From the NCBI RefSeq assembly GCF_037914945.1, contig NZ_CP149787.1, forward strand, positions 186,001 through 250,000: DNA of 64,000 nt. Reading direction: 5' to 3'. Each line of letters opens with the position of its first letter. The first letter of the stretch is position 1. Positions 8,247-16,823 of this stretch are shown here, in pieces. The stretch is from Haloterrigena sp. KLK7 (GTDB taxonomy: Archaea; Halobacteriota; Halobacteria; Halobacteriales; Natrialbaceae). A program made the position numbers and the translations under genes. The notes beneath the pieces were generated by a model that did no database searches, was not told where the DNA came from, and saw only the letters and a list, made by a program, of their open reading frames with translations.

Positions 8247-9974
8247 TCAGTCCGCGCCCTCGAGCACCCGCGTCGTCGCGAACCCCTCGAGGTCGACCTC
8301 GGCTCCGAGGTCGGCGTCCGTGACCGACTCGTAGGGCCGGTTGACGACGATGTCGCCGGCGGTGCTGTCGCCGACGCCCGGGATCGCGGTGAGTTCGTCC
8401 ATCGAGGCGGCGTTTATGTCCAGCGGGTAGGGGACGCCGGTGACGGAGCGGTAGCCGTGGTCGACGACCGCGACGTCGATGGTCCGCCCGAGTTCGCGCT
8501 CGCCCGGGATGCCGACCAGCAGCGGGTAGGTGCCCAGCTGGCGGCCGAAGGTCCTCCCGTCCTGGTGGTACTCGAGGTGGACGTCGGGCAGGACGGTCCC
8601 CCGCGGCGCGACGCGCTCGAGCATCGGGTTATCGATCTCCTCGCGGACCTGCTTCTTGTACCGCTTGAACAGCTGTTTGTGCTCGTTGGCGATCTCAGCG
8701 CCGGTATCGCTCATGTCGGTGCCGTCGAAGGCCATCACCTGCCGGATGTTGATCCGCCGTAGCATGTAGCCCTCGTCGTAGACCCGCTGGAGGAACTCGC
8801 GGTTGCGCTCGTAGGTCTCCTCGCGCTCGCCCTTGAGGCCGTGCAGGAGGTTGATCCCGGGCAGGAGTTTGGGGAGCCGACGCGGCGCGTCGTCGCCGAA
8901 CGTGGGCGCGTCTTCGGGGTCCTCGCCGGGTCGCCAGCCGGCTTCCTCGTTGACGATCTTGACCGCCTCGAAACACTCCTCGGCGCTGACGTTGAGGTTG
9001 TTCGCCTCCTGGACGACGGGGTCGGCCGACTCGAGGCCGAAGGCGGCGGTGTCGCCGGGCGTGTTGTGCTCGGCGATGATCCGGATCCCCTCCCGGCTCT
9101 GTTCGGGCCAGTTGACGATCGTGACGGGGTTCATGTTGTCCAGGTGTAACGTCTCGAGGTCGGGCGCGACGTCGCGGATGCCGCCGTAGAGTTGCCGGAG
9201 GGCGTCGGGATTGGGCGCCTCGCCGTCGCCGCCGTAGGCGAGGATGTCGGCCTGCCGGCCGATTCGGAAGTGTTTGACGCCGAAATCCGAGAGGGCGTCG
9301 ACCTCGCCGACGACCGTCGGCGGCGGCCGGAAGGAGGGGTTGCCGTACAGCGGTTCCGTACAGAACGAGCAGCGATAGGCACAGCCCCGCGAGGTCTCGA
9401 GTTCGGCGATGAGGTGGTCGGGGTGGTTCGGGTGCTGTTCGACGATGAACGCGCCCTCCCGGGCCCACCGCGAGACCTCGTCGACGTCGCGCATCCGGTT
9501 GTTGAATCCCTCGAGGCCGTTTTCCACGAGGTCGTGGACGGCGGCCTCGACGTCGCCCTTGGCGACGAAGTCGAAGTCCAGGTCCTGCCGTTCGGTCTCG
9601 GTCGCGCCGGCGTTCTCGTTGCCGACGCCGAACTTGACGGGGCCGCCCATCAGGCTCGTGCCGTTGGCCGTCCAGGCGAGCTTTCGCACTTCGTCCGGTT
9701 CGGCCGGCGTGCCGCCGACGTACTTCCCGGGGACGGTCATCCCCCCGAGGTAGATCATGAGGTCGGCCTCGTCGACGTCCCGCCAGTAGTCGGGCTCGTC
9801 GCGAAGCCTGTCGATCGTGTGGTACGTGATCCGCTCGCGGGGGACCCCCGCGTCGACGAGCGCCCCAGCCGCGTAGCGGGGGTACGTCGAGATGTACGGC
9901 GGCACCCCGAAGTGTGCGGGCTCGTCGACGTAGCCGTCGACGATCGTCACCGACAGCGTCTCGGGGTCGATCAT
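8247..9974 (-). CDS. Radical SAM protein with C-terminal helix-hairpin-helix
   Basis: A 575-residue enzyme. The radical SAM [4Fe-4S] motif CAYRCSFC lies at about residues 198-205, preceded by a roughly 190-residue domain with the AGALVDAGVPRERI segment typical of B12-binding-like folds. The C-terminus carries a helix-hairpin-helix, LTAIPGVGDSTAGDIVVNR. This large protein is widespread in haloarchaea; its reaction is unknown. The ATG at 9974 (MIDPETLSVTIVDGY) is chosen, because the frame's extension to 10148 is arginine-rich and unlike the acidic remainder. Confidence 0.88.
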   Translation of the reverse strand: MIDPETLSVTIVDGYVDEPAHFGVPPYISTYPRYAAGALVDAGVPRERITYHTIDRLRDEPDYWRDVDEADLMIYLGGMTVPGKYVGGTPAEPDEVRKLAWTANGTSLMGGPVKFGVGNENAGATETERQDLDFDFVAKGDVEAAVHDLVENGLEGFNNRMRDVDEVSRWAREGAFIVEQHPNHPDHLIAELETSRGCAYRCSFCTEPLYGNPSFRPPPTVVGEVDALSDFGVKHFRIGRQADILAYGGDGEAPNPDALRQLYGGIRDVAPDLETLHLDNMNPVTIVNWPEQSREGIRIIAEHNTPGDTAAFGLESADPVVQEANNLNVSAEECFEAVKIVNEEAGWRPGEDPEDAPTFGDDAPRRLPKLLPGINLLHGLKGEREETYERNREFLQRVYDEGYMLRRINIRQVMAFDGTDMSDTGAEIANEHKQLFKRYKKQVREEIDNPMLERVAPRGTVLPDVHLEYHQDGRTFGRQLGTYPLLVGIPGERELGRTIDVAVVDHGYRSVTGVPYPLDINAASMDELTAIPGVGDSTAGDIVVNRPYESVTDADLGAEVDLEGFATTRVLEGAD

Positions 9975-10256
9975 AGCGGTCGGTAGCGTCCGGAGGGGTA
10001 AAACGGTGACTACACGATCGCTCGGCGCTCCGGTCCGTCGGGCGTTCCGGGAGGAGTCCGGCTCGCGATCGACATCCCTCGCGGCAGACCGCTCGCTCTC
10101 GGCCCCACCGGCGTCGATGTTACGGGGTCGAGTCGGGTAGCGAATCACGTTCGTCCGCCAGCGAAAGACCGACGCGGGGAACGTACTATCTTTCGTTTAC
10201 CTCGAGGCGGGGACGTTCGACCAGCTATTTCGTGCCGCGGGTGGTATCTCGTCACA

Positions 10257-10619
10257 ATGGACGAAACGCGTCTGGGAGCCGTCCTCGAGGCGATCGAAGC
10301 GATGGAGAGCGATGCCGCTCCGGACGTTCTCCTGGACGTGCTCTCGGATCGGTACGCTCGCTACGTACTGTCCCACCTCTCGGACGAATCGACCGCGACG
10401 CTCGACGCGCTCGCGGACACGGCGACCGGGCTGGCGGCGACCGAGACGGGATCCATCAAGACCCCCGAAGACCGCGAAGAGATACGCGTTCGGCTGTACC
10501 ACCTCGTGTTGCCGAAACTCGACGCTGCCGGGTACCTCGAGTTCGATAGCGAGACGCGGACCGTCGAACGGGACGAGATTCCCGACGTCCTCCGGAAACT
10601 ACTGCGGAACGGGGCGTGA
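10257..10619 (+). CDS. DUF7344-like haloarchaeal HTH protein
   Basis: A 120-residue winged-helix-like protein of the haloarchaeal DUF7344 type. The core LLDVLSDRYARYVLSHLSDE, a variable loop, then RVRLYHLVLPKLDAAGYLEFD is the family pattern (short conserved helices around a LYHxHLPxL-like segment). These are thought to be transcriptional regulators; no target is known. It ends 4 bp before the DICT-domain gene, so the two are almost certainly co-expressed and may act together. Confidence 0.8.
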   Translation: MDETRLGAVLEAIEAMESDAAPDVLLDVLSDRYARYVLSHLSDESTATLDALADTATGLAATETGSIKTPEDREEIRVRLYHLVLPKLDAAGYLEFDSETRTVERDEIPDVLRKLLRNGA

Positions 10620-10623
10620 GACG

Positions 10624-11352
10624 ATGGAGCGCCTTCGCGATCAGCTCGGCGAAATCGAAGCGCGGCGGAAGGTCCTCGAAGTGCATACGGACCGAGACCG
10701 AGTGGCGGCGGAGTTCGAGCGGCAGTTCTCGACGCGAAACGTTCGCGTGGTCCGAGAGCCGAGCCCGTCGAGCGGCGGTCGCGGCTTCGTGATCGTTCGA
10801 GACGCGGGTCACGAGTTCCGCGGGGCAGTCGGTATCGACCACTTCCACGCCATGCTCTCCCCGGAGATCCACCCGCCGTGGACGCTCGAGGACGCCGACG
10901 TGGACTACTCCGACCTCTTCGAGTTCCTCGAAAACACGCTCTTCACCTCGTACGATCGACGGCAGATGCTGGCCGCGAGTCGCGAGATCGAAGAGCGCGC
11001 GTGGCGAATCGACGCCGGAACGCTGTACGTCGGGTTTCAGAATTCGGCGGCCCTCGCCTCCCAGCTCAGCGTCTACGACCGTCTGATACGGGAGCGAGAG
11101 CTCGATATCACGGTCTTCGTCGAGGACGAGTGCGACGAGCGACCGGTCGACGGGATCGAGATCGTCTCGGACGCCGGCGGCGAGATCGGCGCGTTCTGGT
11201 TCGTGATCTACGACGGCGGCGGGAGCGATCTGAACAAGTGCGGACTGCTGGCCGAAGAGCGCGAATCCGATCGGTACTACGGGTTCTGGACGTACGAGCC
11301 CGAACGAATCGACGGACTCGTCTCGTATCTCCGTTCGCTCGGAGGCGCTTGA
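10624..11352 (+). CDS. DICT sensory domain-containing protein
   Basis: A 242-residue protein matching the haloarchaeal DICT family: an N-terminal helix (MERLRDQLGEIEARRKVLEV), the segment DLFEFLENTLFTSYDRRQMLAASREIE (given here only as a landmark at about residues 97-123), then GTLYVGFQNSAALASQ and YGFWTYEPERIDGLVSYL. DICT domains accompany diguanylate cyclases and two-component proteins, where they are predicted sensors or light-associated modules. The 4-bp gap to the DUF7344 gene implies translational coupling and a joint signalling role. Confidence 0.82.
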   Translation: MERLRDQLGEIEARRKVLEVHTDRDRVAAEFERQFSTRNVRVVREPSPSSGGRGFVIVRDAGHEFRGAVGIDHFHAMLSPEIHPPWTLEDADVDYSDLFEFLENTLFTSYDRRQMLAASREIEERAWRIDAGTLYVGFQNSAALASQLSVYDRLIRERELDITVFVEDECDERPVDGIEIVSDAGGEIGAFWFVIYDGGGSDLNKCGLLAEERESDRYYGFWTYEPERIDGLVSYLRSLGGA

Positions 11353-11477
11353 TCGCCGTTCGAGGCGGGCGTCCGATCGAAACGGTGCGAGTTAGCGTCG
11401 GAGTCCGAACCCGACGGCGTTCGTTCCGGGGTGCCGCAACCCCGACGTTGATGGTCGTCGTGACGCTAGTAGCGGGT

Positions 11478-11636
11478 ATGCCACCGACCGAGGAGATCGT
11501 CTGTACCGCGGAGGATTGTTTTCTCGACATCTTCGAGAACCACTACACGTACGACGTCCCCGACGACCTCGAGGTGACCGATCTCTCCTGTCCGGTCTGC
11601 GGGGGGACGGACTGCCTCGAGAAGGTCGAACTGTAG
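11478..11636 (+). CDS. Small zinc-ribbon protein (52 residues)
   Basis: The 52-residue protein MPPTEEIVCTAEDCFLDIFE... ends with CPVCGGTDCLEKVEL. Two cysteine pairs (C9/C14 and C41/C44) can form a single zinc ribbon. Haloarchaea keep many such conserved small proteins, most uncharacterised. The frame is open far upstream, but residues before 11478 are arginine-rich and lack haloarchaeal acidity, so the ATG at 11478 is chosen. Confidence 0.75.
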   Translation: MPPTEEIVCTAEDCFLDIFENHYTYDVPDDLEVTDLSCPVCGGTDCLEKVEL

Positions 11637-11802
11637 CGTGACGGGACCCCGCCAGCGACGGTCGACCCCGACGCCGTCTGACGTTTATTTTGAACCATCA
11701 AAAGAGATATGAATGCCGATCGTGTAACCGTTGGTAAGCCATGTCCTCGACGTACGTCCAGGTCTCCGTCGCCGCGACGAGCGCTCCCAGAGGTGAGTCA
11801 TC

Positions 11803-12237
11803 GTGGGTCTGAGTGACCTCCGCAAATCGGTCGGCAGCGTCCTCTACCGGCAGGTCGGCCGCGCGAACGGTCACGTCCAGAACCATCGAACGCTCCCCGT
11901 CGACGTGCTCGAAAACGAGACCGCCTATCAGGTCGTCTTCGACGCGCCGGGCGCCGAACCGGACGACGTGCAGGTGCGGTATCTCGGCGGCAACGTCAAG
12001 ATCCAGATCGATCGCTTCCGTCAGTACCACGAGGGCTACGAGATGCGGTTCCCGGGTCGCGGCATGGAACTCGACGGCGAAGCGGAGCTGCCCGACGACG
12101 CGATCGTCGACCCCGACGCGGGGACGGCGACGCTGACCGAGGCCGGCACGCTGCGGATCGACATCCCGAAGGACTCGGCCGTCGACGGCGACGCGACAGA
12201 CGCCACCGAAACGGGCGAACTCACCGCCGACGACTGA
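11803..12237 (+). CDS. Hsp20/alpha-crystallin family chaperone
   Basis: A 144-residue small heat-shock protein. The alpha-crystallin core runs from about residue 28 (RTLPVDVLENETAYQVVFDAP) through VQVRYLGGNVKIQID and the FPGRGMELDGEAELP segment to ATLTEAGTLRIDIPK at about 127. The C-terminal tail is acidic; no classical IxI/V motif is evident. sHsps hold unfolded proteins as oligomers. Start is a GTG at 11803. An AT-rich tract at about 11685-11710 upstream could hold the promoter. Confidence 0.85.
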   Translation: MGLSDLRKSVGSVLYRQVGRANGHVQNHRTLPVDVLENETAYQVVFDAPGAEPDDVQVRYLGGNVKIQIDRFRQYHEGYEMRFPGRGMELDGEAELPDDAIVDPDAGTATLTEAGTLRIDIPKDSAVDGDATDATETGELTADD

Positions 12238-12347
12238 TACCGTCGGACGGAACTACTCGGAGATCGGTCGCTCGTACTCGGCCGTCTCCGAAGGCGACGG
12301 CCCCTATCGCGACCGACTACTCGGTGACTTCCGTCCGGCGGTATGAC

Positions 12348-13580
12348 TCACTCCTCCGGTTCAATCGACATCCCGTCGGCGATCTCGAACGACTCGTCGC
12401 CGTCGAATCGAGTCGGATCGAACGCCGCGATTCCCTCGCCGCCCACGACCTGTTCCGCGAGTCGCTGCCCGATCGCCGGCGCGCGCATGAAGCCGTGACC
12501 CTGGAACCCCGTCGCGACGTAGATCCCGTCCTCGAGTTCGCCGACCAGTGGGTCGCGGTCAGGGGTCGCCGTGCAGAGGCCCGCCCAGGCCCGCTCGAGT
12601 TCGAGGTCGGCGTCGGGGAGTCGGTGACGCACGCGCTCGAGCAGGTCGTCGGCGAACTCGGGGTCGGCGTCGCGGTCGTAGTCGTCGGGGTCGCCCTCGA
12701 CGTACTCCGTGCCGTCGCCCGCGAGGAGGCCGTCGGGGTGGGGCCGCAGGTAGAACGAGTCGCTCGCGTCGTAACACATCGGTTCGTCGACGTCGGCGCC
12801 GGCGACCAGCGCCTGCACGCGGTAGGGCTTCATCGCGATCTCGATACCTGCGTCCGCGAGTAACTGCTTCGTGTGGGCCCCGGCGGCCACGACCACGGCG
12901 TCGACCTCGCGTTCGGTGCCGTCCCCTCGCGGGCTTCGCCCGCTCGAGTCGCCCGCGGAGCGTGGCTCCGCGCAGACGACTCGCAGGGGATCGGTTTCGA
13001 CTTCGACCGGCGTCTCGGGGGCGAGCGTCGCGCCGGCGCCGTCGGCCGCGGCGGCCAGACAGGCGGTGTATTTCGCTGGATCGGTGTAGCCCGCCGCGCC
13101 GGCGATCCCGGCGACGGCGACGTCGTCGGTTCGAAGCGCGTCGAAGCGGTCCGCAAGCGCGTCGCCGTCGGCCTCGAGGGCGACGACGCCGTTTTCCTGC
13201 ATGCGCTCGACCTGGTCGCGGATGGCGTCGGCGCGTTCCGTATCGCCCTCGCGGGCGAGCCAGACGTACGGGCACTCGGCGAACGGGAAGGTCTCGTCGC
13301 CCGAGAGCGCCCGGAAGCGTTCGATCGCGTCGCTGGCGATCTCGGCGTCGAGCGGGTCCGCGAAGGCGTCGTAGCAGATCCCCGCCGCCCGGCCGCTCGA
13401 GCCGCTCGCGATCTGATCCTTCTCGTAGAGGGTCACGTCGGCGCCCTCGCGGGCGAGATCGTAGGCCGTCGTCGCGCCGACGGCGCCGCCGCCGACGACG
13501 GCGACCTCGAGGCCGGCGCCCTCCCGCGTGAAGGCGTCGGCGCCGACCGCGATCTCCGGATCGTCGTCGATATCTGTCAT
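12348..13580 (-). CDS. FAD-dependent oxidoreductase (DAO family)
   Basis: A 410-residue flavoprotein of the D-amino-acid-oxidase/glycine-oxidase superfamily. The dinucleotide-binding motif VAVVGGGAVGATTAYDL lies at about residues 28-44 and is followed by YEKDQIASGSSGRAAG. The C-terminal FAD segment is GIYVATGFQGHGFMRAPAIG. The family oxidises secondary or primary amines or 2-hydroxyacids; the substrate is not predictable here. About residues 205-225 hold an arginine/serine-rich, less acidic insertion (SAGDSSGRSPRGDGTER). It lies 156 bp from the next leftward gene. Confidence 0.87.
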   Translation of the reverse strand: MTDIDDDPEIAVGADAFTREGAGLEVAVVGGGAVGATTAYDLAREGADVTLYEKDQIASGSSGRAAGICYDAFADPLDAEIASDAIERFRALSGDETFPFAECPYVWLAREGDTERADAIRDQVERMQENGVVALEADGDALADRFDALRTDDVAVAGIAGAAGYTDPAKYTACLAAAADGAGATLAPETPVEVETDPLRVVCAEPRSAGDSSGRSPRGDGTEREVDAVVVAAGAHTKQLLADAGIEIAMKPYRVQALVAGADVDEPMCYDASDSFYLRPHPDGLLAGDGTEYVEGDPDDYDRDADPEFADDLLERVRHRLPDADLELERAWAGLCTATPDRDPLVGELEDGIYVATGFQGHGFMRAPAIGQRLAEQVVGGEGIAAFDPTRFDGDESFEIADGMSIEPEE

Positions 13581-13736
13581 GGCCGATCACGCGTCGGGAG
13601 CGCGCGGGCTCGGCGCTGTTCTCGAGCGGCGATAGCGTCTCCGAAACTCGTCATAGCGGATACTGGGGATGGCTGATACTTACCCTGTGTGATCGACGGT
13701 CGCCGGTACGGAATCGGGTACTCGAAGAACGGGACG

Positions 13737-14516
13737 CTATTCGAGGAACGGTTCGAGGCCCCGCGCGGGGTAGCCGACGATCGTCGTCGCGCCGGCCTCG
13801 CGCAGGGCGTCGGTCTGTGCGCGGACCTCGTCGGGAGCGCCGACGAGCGCGTAGTCGGTGGCCGCCTCGAGCAGCACCTCTCGGGCGCGGCCGGTCGCGC
13901 TCGCGTCGGTCGGGGCGCCCTCGGGTAACGCCCGCGCGACCGGCCGGCGGCGGGCGACGTAGGCGCCGACGGCGTCGAGCACGGCGTCCCGGTCCTCGGT
14001 CAGGACGGTCGGGGCGTAGACGGAGACGTCACCGTCGAAGCCGGCCGCCCGCAACGCCCGCAGGTCGCGGTCGGTCGTCCGCGAGAGCAGTTCGTACTGG
14101 GTCGCGCCGGTCGCCATCGCGATCCGTTCGACGCTCTCGGTGCCGACCCAGGCGTCGGGCTCGGTCTCGAGGGCGGCGCCGAGCCGCGGCGCGACGGCCC
14201 GTTCGCGTTCCTCGGCGGTGAGGTAGGCGGGATGGCCCGCGACGAGGACCCGCCCGACCGCGTCGGGGAGTTCGGCGGTCAGCGAGTCGTCGCCCAGCGG
14301 ATCGAAGCCGTCGGCGCGGACGGGCGTCGTCACCAGGACGTCGGTCTCGCGCGAGAGGGCGACGAGCGTCTCGCGGGCGGGCAGATGGTCGCGGCCCTCG
14401 TAGTCGATCGCGATCGTCTCGACCGGGAGCGACGCGCCCTCCGAGACGTCACACTCAGCGGGTTTCAGCGCGATCGCGTCCAGTCCGGCACGGGTGACGG
14501 TACTCGAGGTCAACAT
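13737..14516 (-). CDS. Luciferase-like-fold protein (haloarchaeal DUF7388-like)
   Basis: A 259-residue conserved haloarchaeal protein. Repeating beta-alpha units (VLVTTPVRADGFDPLGDD, AVGRVLVAGHPAYL, DVSVYAPTVL) and the ending LVGAPDEVRAQTDALREAGATTIVGYPA resemble the C-terminal half of luciferase-like flavin/F420 monooxygenases, suggesting a diverged TIM barrel. No catalytic residue can be assigned, so enzymatic activity is uncertain; DUF7388 membership is from memory. It shares orientation with the FAD oxidoreductase downstream and may be co-transcribed with it. Confidence 0.72.
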   Translation of the reverse strand: MLTSSTVTRAGLDAIALKPAECDVSEGASLPVETIAIDYEGRDHLPARETLVALSRETDVLVTTPVRADGFDPLGDDSLTAELPDAVGRVLVAGHPAYLTAEERERAVAPRLGAALETEPDAWVGTESVERIAMATGATQYELLSRTTDRDLRALRAAGFDGDVSVYAPTVLTEDRDAVLDAVGAYVARRRPVARALPEGAPTDASATGRAREVLLEAATDYALVGAPDEVRAQTDALREAGATTIVGYPARGLEPFLE

Positions 14517-14765
14517 GGGGAGTCACTTCGCGCGACGCGGCGGCCCCGACGCGGCCGCCGTCGGTTCGAGCGACGGTGGCTGGGCGTCGGGTCGTCGTCG
14601 GCGCGGATATAGACGTGCTGTGCGGTCGGCGCGCAAAAAGCTGGCGTTCCGGGCCGGCGCCGTCGGCGGTCGATCGCGATCGCCGAGCGACGCGGTCGCC
14701 GGCCGTTTCGAGTCCACAATCTACTCATAGGTGGGTGCCCTGCCTTCGGCCGTGAACCAGGCCAC

Positions 14766-15461
14766 ATGAATTCGGTCAAAGCGGATTTCGGACGTGGCCT
14801 CATCGTCGTCGGCCCCGTCCTCGTGACGCTGTATCTCGCCCACTACCTCTACTCGTTCATCGCGGGCGTGACGCCGGGGATCCTGCTCAACGCGGAGACC
14901 CTCGAGGCGATCGCGCCCGGACTCGGCGAGTACGCCCGCGCGAGACTCGCCGGCTTCCTCCGCGTCGCGACGTTCGTCGGATTCCTCGCCGTCGCGACGT
15001 ACGTTATCGGACAGATGACGGACACGACGACCGGCGGCGTCCTCGAGGGCGTCGTCGACTACGTGGCGAACCGAGTGCCCGTCATCCGCGTCGTCTACAA
15101 CGCCTCGAAGACCGCCACCGAGACGACGTTCGGCGCGGGTGAGACCCTCCAGACGCCGGTCAGGGTCGAGACGTGGGACGGCGTGTGGATGACCGCGTTC
15201 AAGACCGGCCAGCGGACGCCCGACGGTCGAGCGACGCTCTTTCTGCCGACGTCGCCGAACGTCTCCTCGGGCTACGTCCTCGAGGTCCCGCCCGACGAGT
15301 TCACCGAACTCGACGAGACGCTCGAGGAAGCCCTCACGCGGGTAGTCAGCGGCGGCTTCGGCGACGCGGACACCGCCGAGACGGAGCTCGACGAGGGGTC
15401 ACTGACCGTCGTCGGACAACTCGAGGCCGACGGGACGAGCGAGCGCGACGAGCGACGCTGA
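14766..15461 (+). CDS. DUF502 family membrane protein
   Basis: A 231-residue protein with the DUF502 plan: helix 1 at about residues 11-31 (IVVGPVLVTLYLAHYLYSFI), helix 2 at about 67-85 (FVGFLAVATYVIGQMT), then the family block NRVPVIRVVYNASKTATET and a soluble domain with RATLFLPTSPNVSSGYVLEVP. The C-terminus is acidic. The function of DUF502 is unknown. Its stop lies 3 bp from the stop of the leftward NUDIX gene, a tight convergent pair. Confidence 0.87.
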   Translation: MNSVKADFGRGLIVVGPVLVTLYLAHYLYSFIAGVTPGILLNAETLEAIAPGLGEYARARLAGFLRVATFVGFLAVATYVIGQMTDTTTGGVLEGVVDYVANRVPVIRVVYNASKTATETTFGAGETLQTPVRVETWDGVWMTAFKTGQRTPDGRATLFLPTSPNVSSGYVLEVPPDEFTELDETLEEALTRVVSGGFGDADTAETELDEGSLTVVGQLEADGTSERDERR

Positions 15462-15464
15462 ACA

Positions 15465-16055
15465 CTACCGGGAGCGCTCGACTCGTTCCGGCGGCTCGAA
15501 GTCGGTCGTCAACTCGAGTAACTGGACGAGAATACGGCCGGTGGCCCCCCAGACGGTGTAGCCGTCGACGTGGAAGTAGTGGATGACGATGTCGCCGTAA
15601 TAGGGGTGGTCGCGCCGTTCGTACTCGTAGTTGGCCGGATCGAGCAGTCCGGACAGCGGGAGCACGACGATCTCGGCGACCTCGCGACCGTCGCCGACGT
15701 ACTCGCGGTCGGGGACCCGACCGACGAAGGGCGTGACGGCGTACTCCGTGATCGTCCGGATGTCGTCGAGTTGGCCGACGATCTCGACCTCGTCGGCCTC
15801 GAGCCCGATCTCCTCGTTGGCCTCCCGGAGCGCGGTCTCGAGGATGGTCTCGTCGACCGGTTCGGCGCCGCCGCCGGGGAAGCTCATCTGCCCGGGATGC
15901 TCGCCGAGGTGGTCTGCCCGGCGGGTGAAGAGCAGGTGGTCCTCGCCGTCGCGCTCGATGATCGGCGCGAGGACGGCCGCGTCGTGTTCCTGGTCGTCGA
16001 TCTCGAGGGGCACGTGGTCGGCGACCGGCTCGAGGGTCATCGTCGGCTGTGGCAT
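15465..16055 (-). CDS. NUDIX hydrolase, CoA pyrophosphatase-like
   Basis: A 196-residue NUDIX enzyme. The NUDIX box is GGGAEPVDETILETALREANEEIG in full; its key residues are the GGG at about 73-75 and the REANEE at about 90-95. LLFTRRADHLGEHPGQMSFP just before it is the signature of the NudL/CoA-diphosphohydrolase group (UPF0035), which cleaves CoA to phosphopantetheine and 3',5'-ADP. The start at 16055 (MPQPTMTLEPV) is chosen; a second Met lies six codons in. Confidence 0.87.
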   Translation of the reverse strand: MPQPTMTLEPVADHVPLEIDDQEHDAAVLAPIIERDGEDHLLFTRRADHLGEHPGQMSFPGGGAEPVDETILETALREANEEIGLEADEVEIVGQLDDIRTITEYAVTPFVGRVPDREYVGDGREVAEIVVLPLSGLLDPANYEYERRDHPYYGDIVIHYFHVDGYTVWGATGRILVQLLELTTDFEPPERVERSR

Positions 16056-16225
16056 ACGGGTATACGCTCACCTTCGTTCGCTGGGACGCGCTGACTGTCG
16101 ATACCGGACCATCGGTCCCGATCGGAATCTCCGTTTCGGTTCGCTCCGTCTCCGGTCGACGCGCCGTCGGTCCGCGCTCGTCTCGGTCGGGTCCGTTCGG
16201 GTTCGAAGCCGTCCGAGTCGCGGGC

Positions 16226-16705
16226 TCACTCGAGGGCGTCTTCCAGTCGCTCCCGCTCGGCCGCGAGGTCGACCGGCGCCCAGGCTTCGACGTCGTAGCT
16301 GACGTCGATCAGGTGTCGGACTCGGTCCTCGTCGTCGGCAGCGAGGGCCGCCTCGAGGGCGTCCGCGAACTGCTCGCGGGCCGTCTCCCCGAGGGCCTCG
16401 CGATCGAGCCGGCGACGGTCGACGTCGAGGATGTGCGGGACGTCCTCGGCGCCCTCGGGCACCGACGGGAACGCCGTCGGCCCGGCGACCAGCAGCGACC
16501 GGCGCTCGCCGTCGACGAGCCGGTCGTGGCGAACGAGCGCGAACGACTCGAGGGCGTCCTCGATCATCGGCTCGAGGGCGGCCTCGTCGACGGACTGGCC
16601 GTCCGCCCGGAACGCCGCCTCGGAGAGCGCCCGCTCGAGTTCCGATCGCGTCAGCCCGCCGAAGAGGTCGACGACGCCCGCCAGTTCGTCCGCAGTCGCG
16701 TCCAT
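16226..16705 (-). CDS. Conserved haloarchaeal protein (DUF7109-like)
   Basis: A 159-residue, mostly helical acidic protein: MDATADELAGVVDLFGGLT, then ELERALSEAAFRADG and, near the middle, LLVAGPTAFPSVPEGAEDV. I recognise it as a conserved haloarchaeal hypothetical, probably DUF7109, with no known role. The N-terminal helices could be a degenerate winged helix (DLFGGLTRSELERALSEAAF). I start at the ATG at 16705; the frame extends 16 residues upstream to 16753 without acidic character. Confidence 0.78.
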   Translation of the reverse strand: MDATADELAGVVDLFGGLTRSELERALSEAAFRADGQSVDEAALEPMIEDALESFALVRHDRLVDGERRSLLVAGPTAFPSVPEGAEDVPHILDVDRRRLDREALGETAREQFADALEAALAADDEDRVRHLIDVSYDVEAWAPVDLAAERERLEDALE

Positions 16706-16823
16706 ACACGCCACGACGGACGAAGGTCGGATTAGCGTTGTGGTCACCGACATCGGCGCCCGTGATCGTCGATGTCGGCGCCGGATCCGGACGACGGGGG
16801 CGCGTTGCGAATCCGTCGGTGCG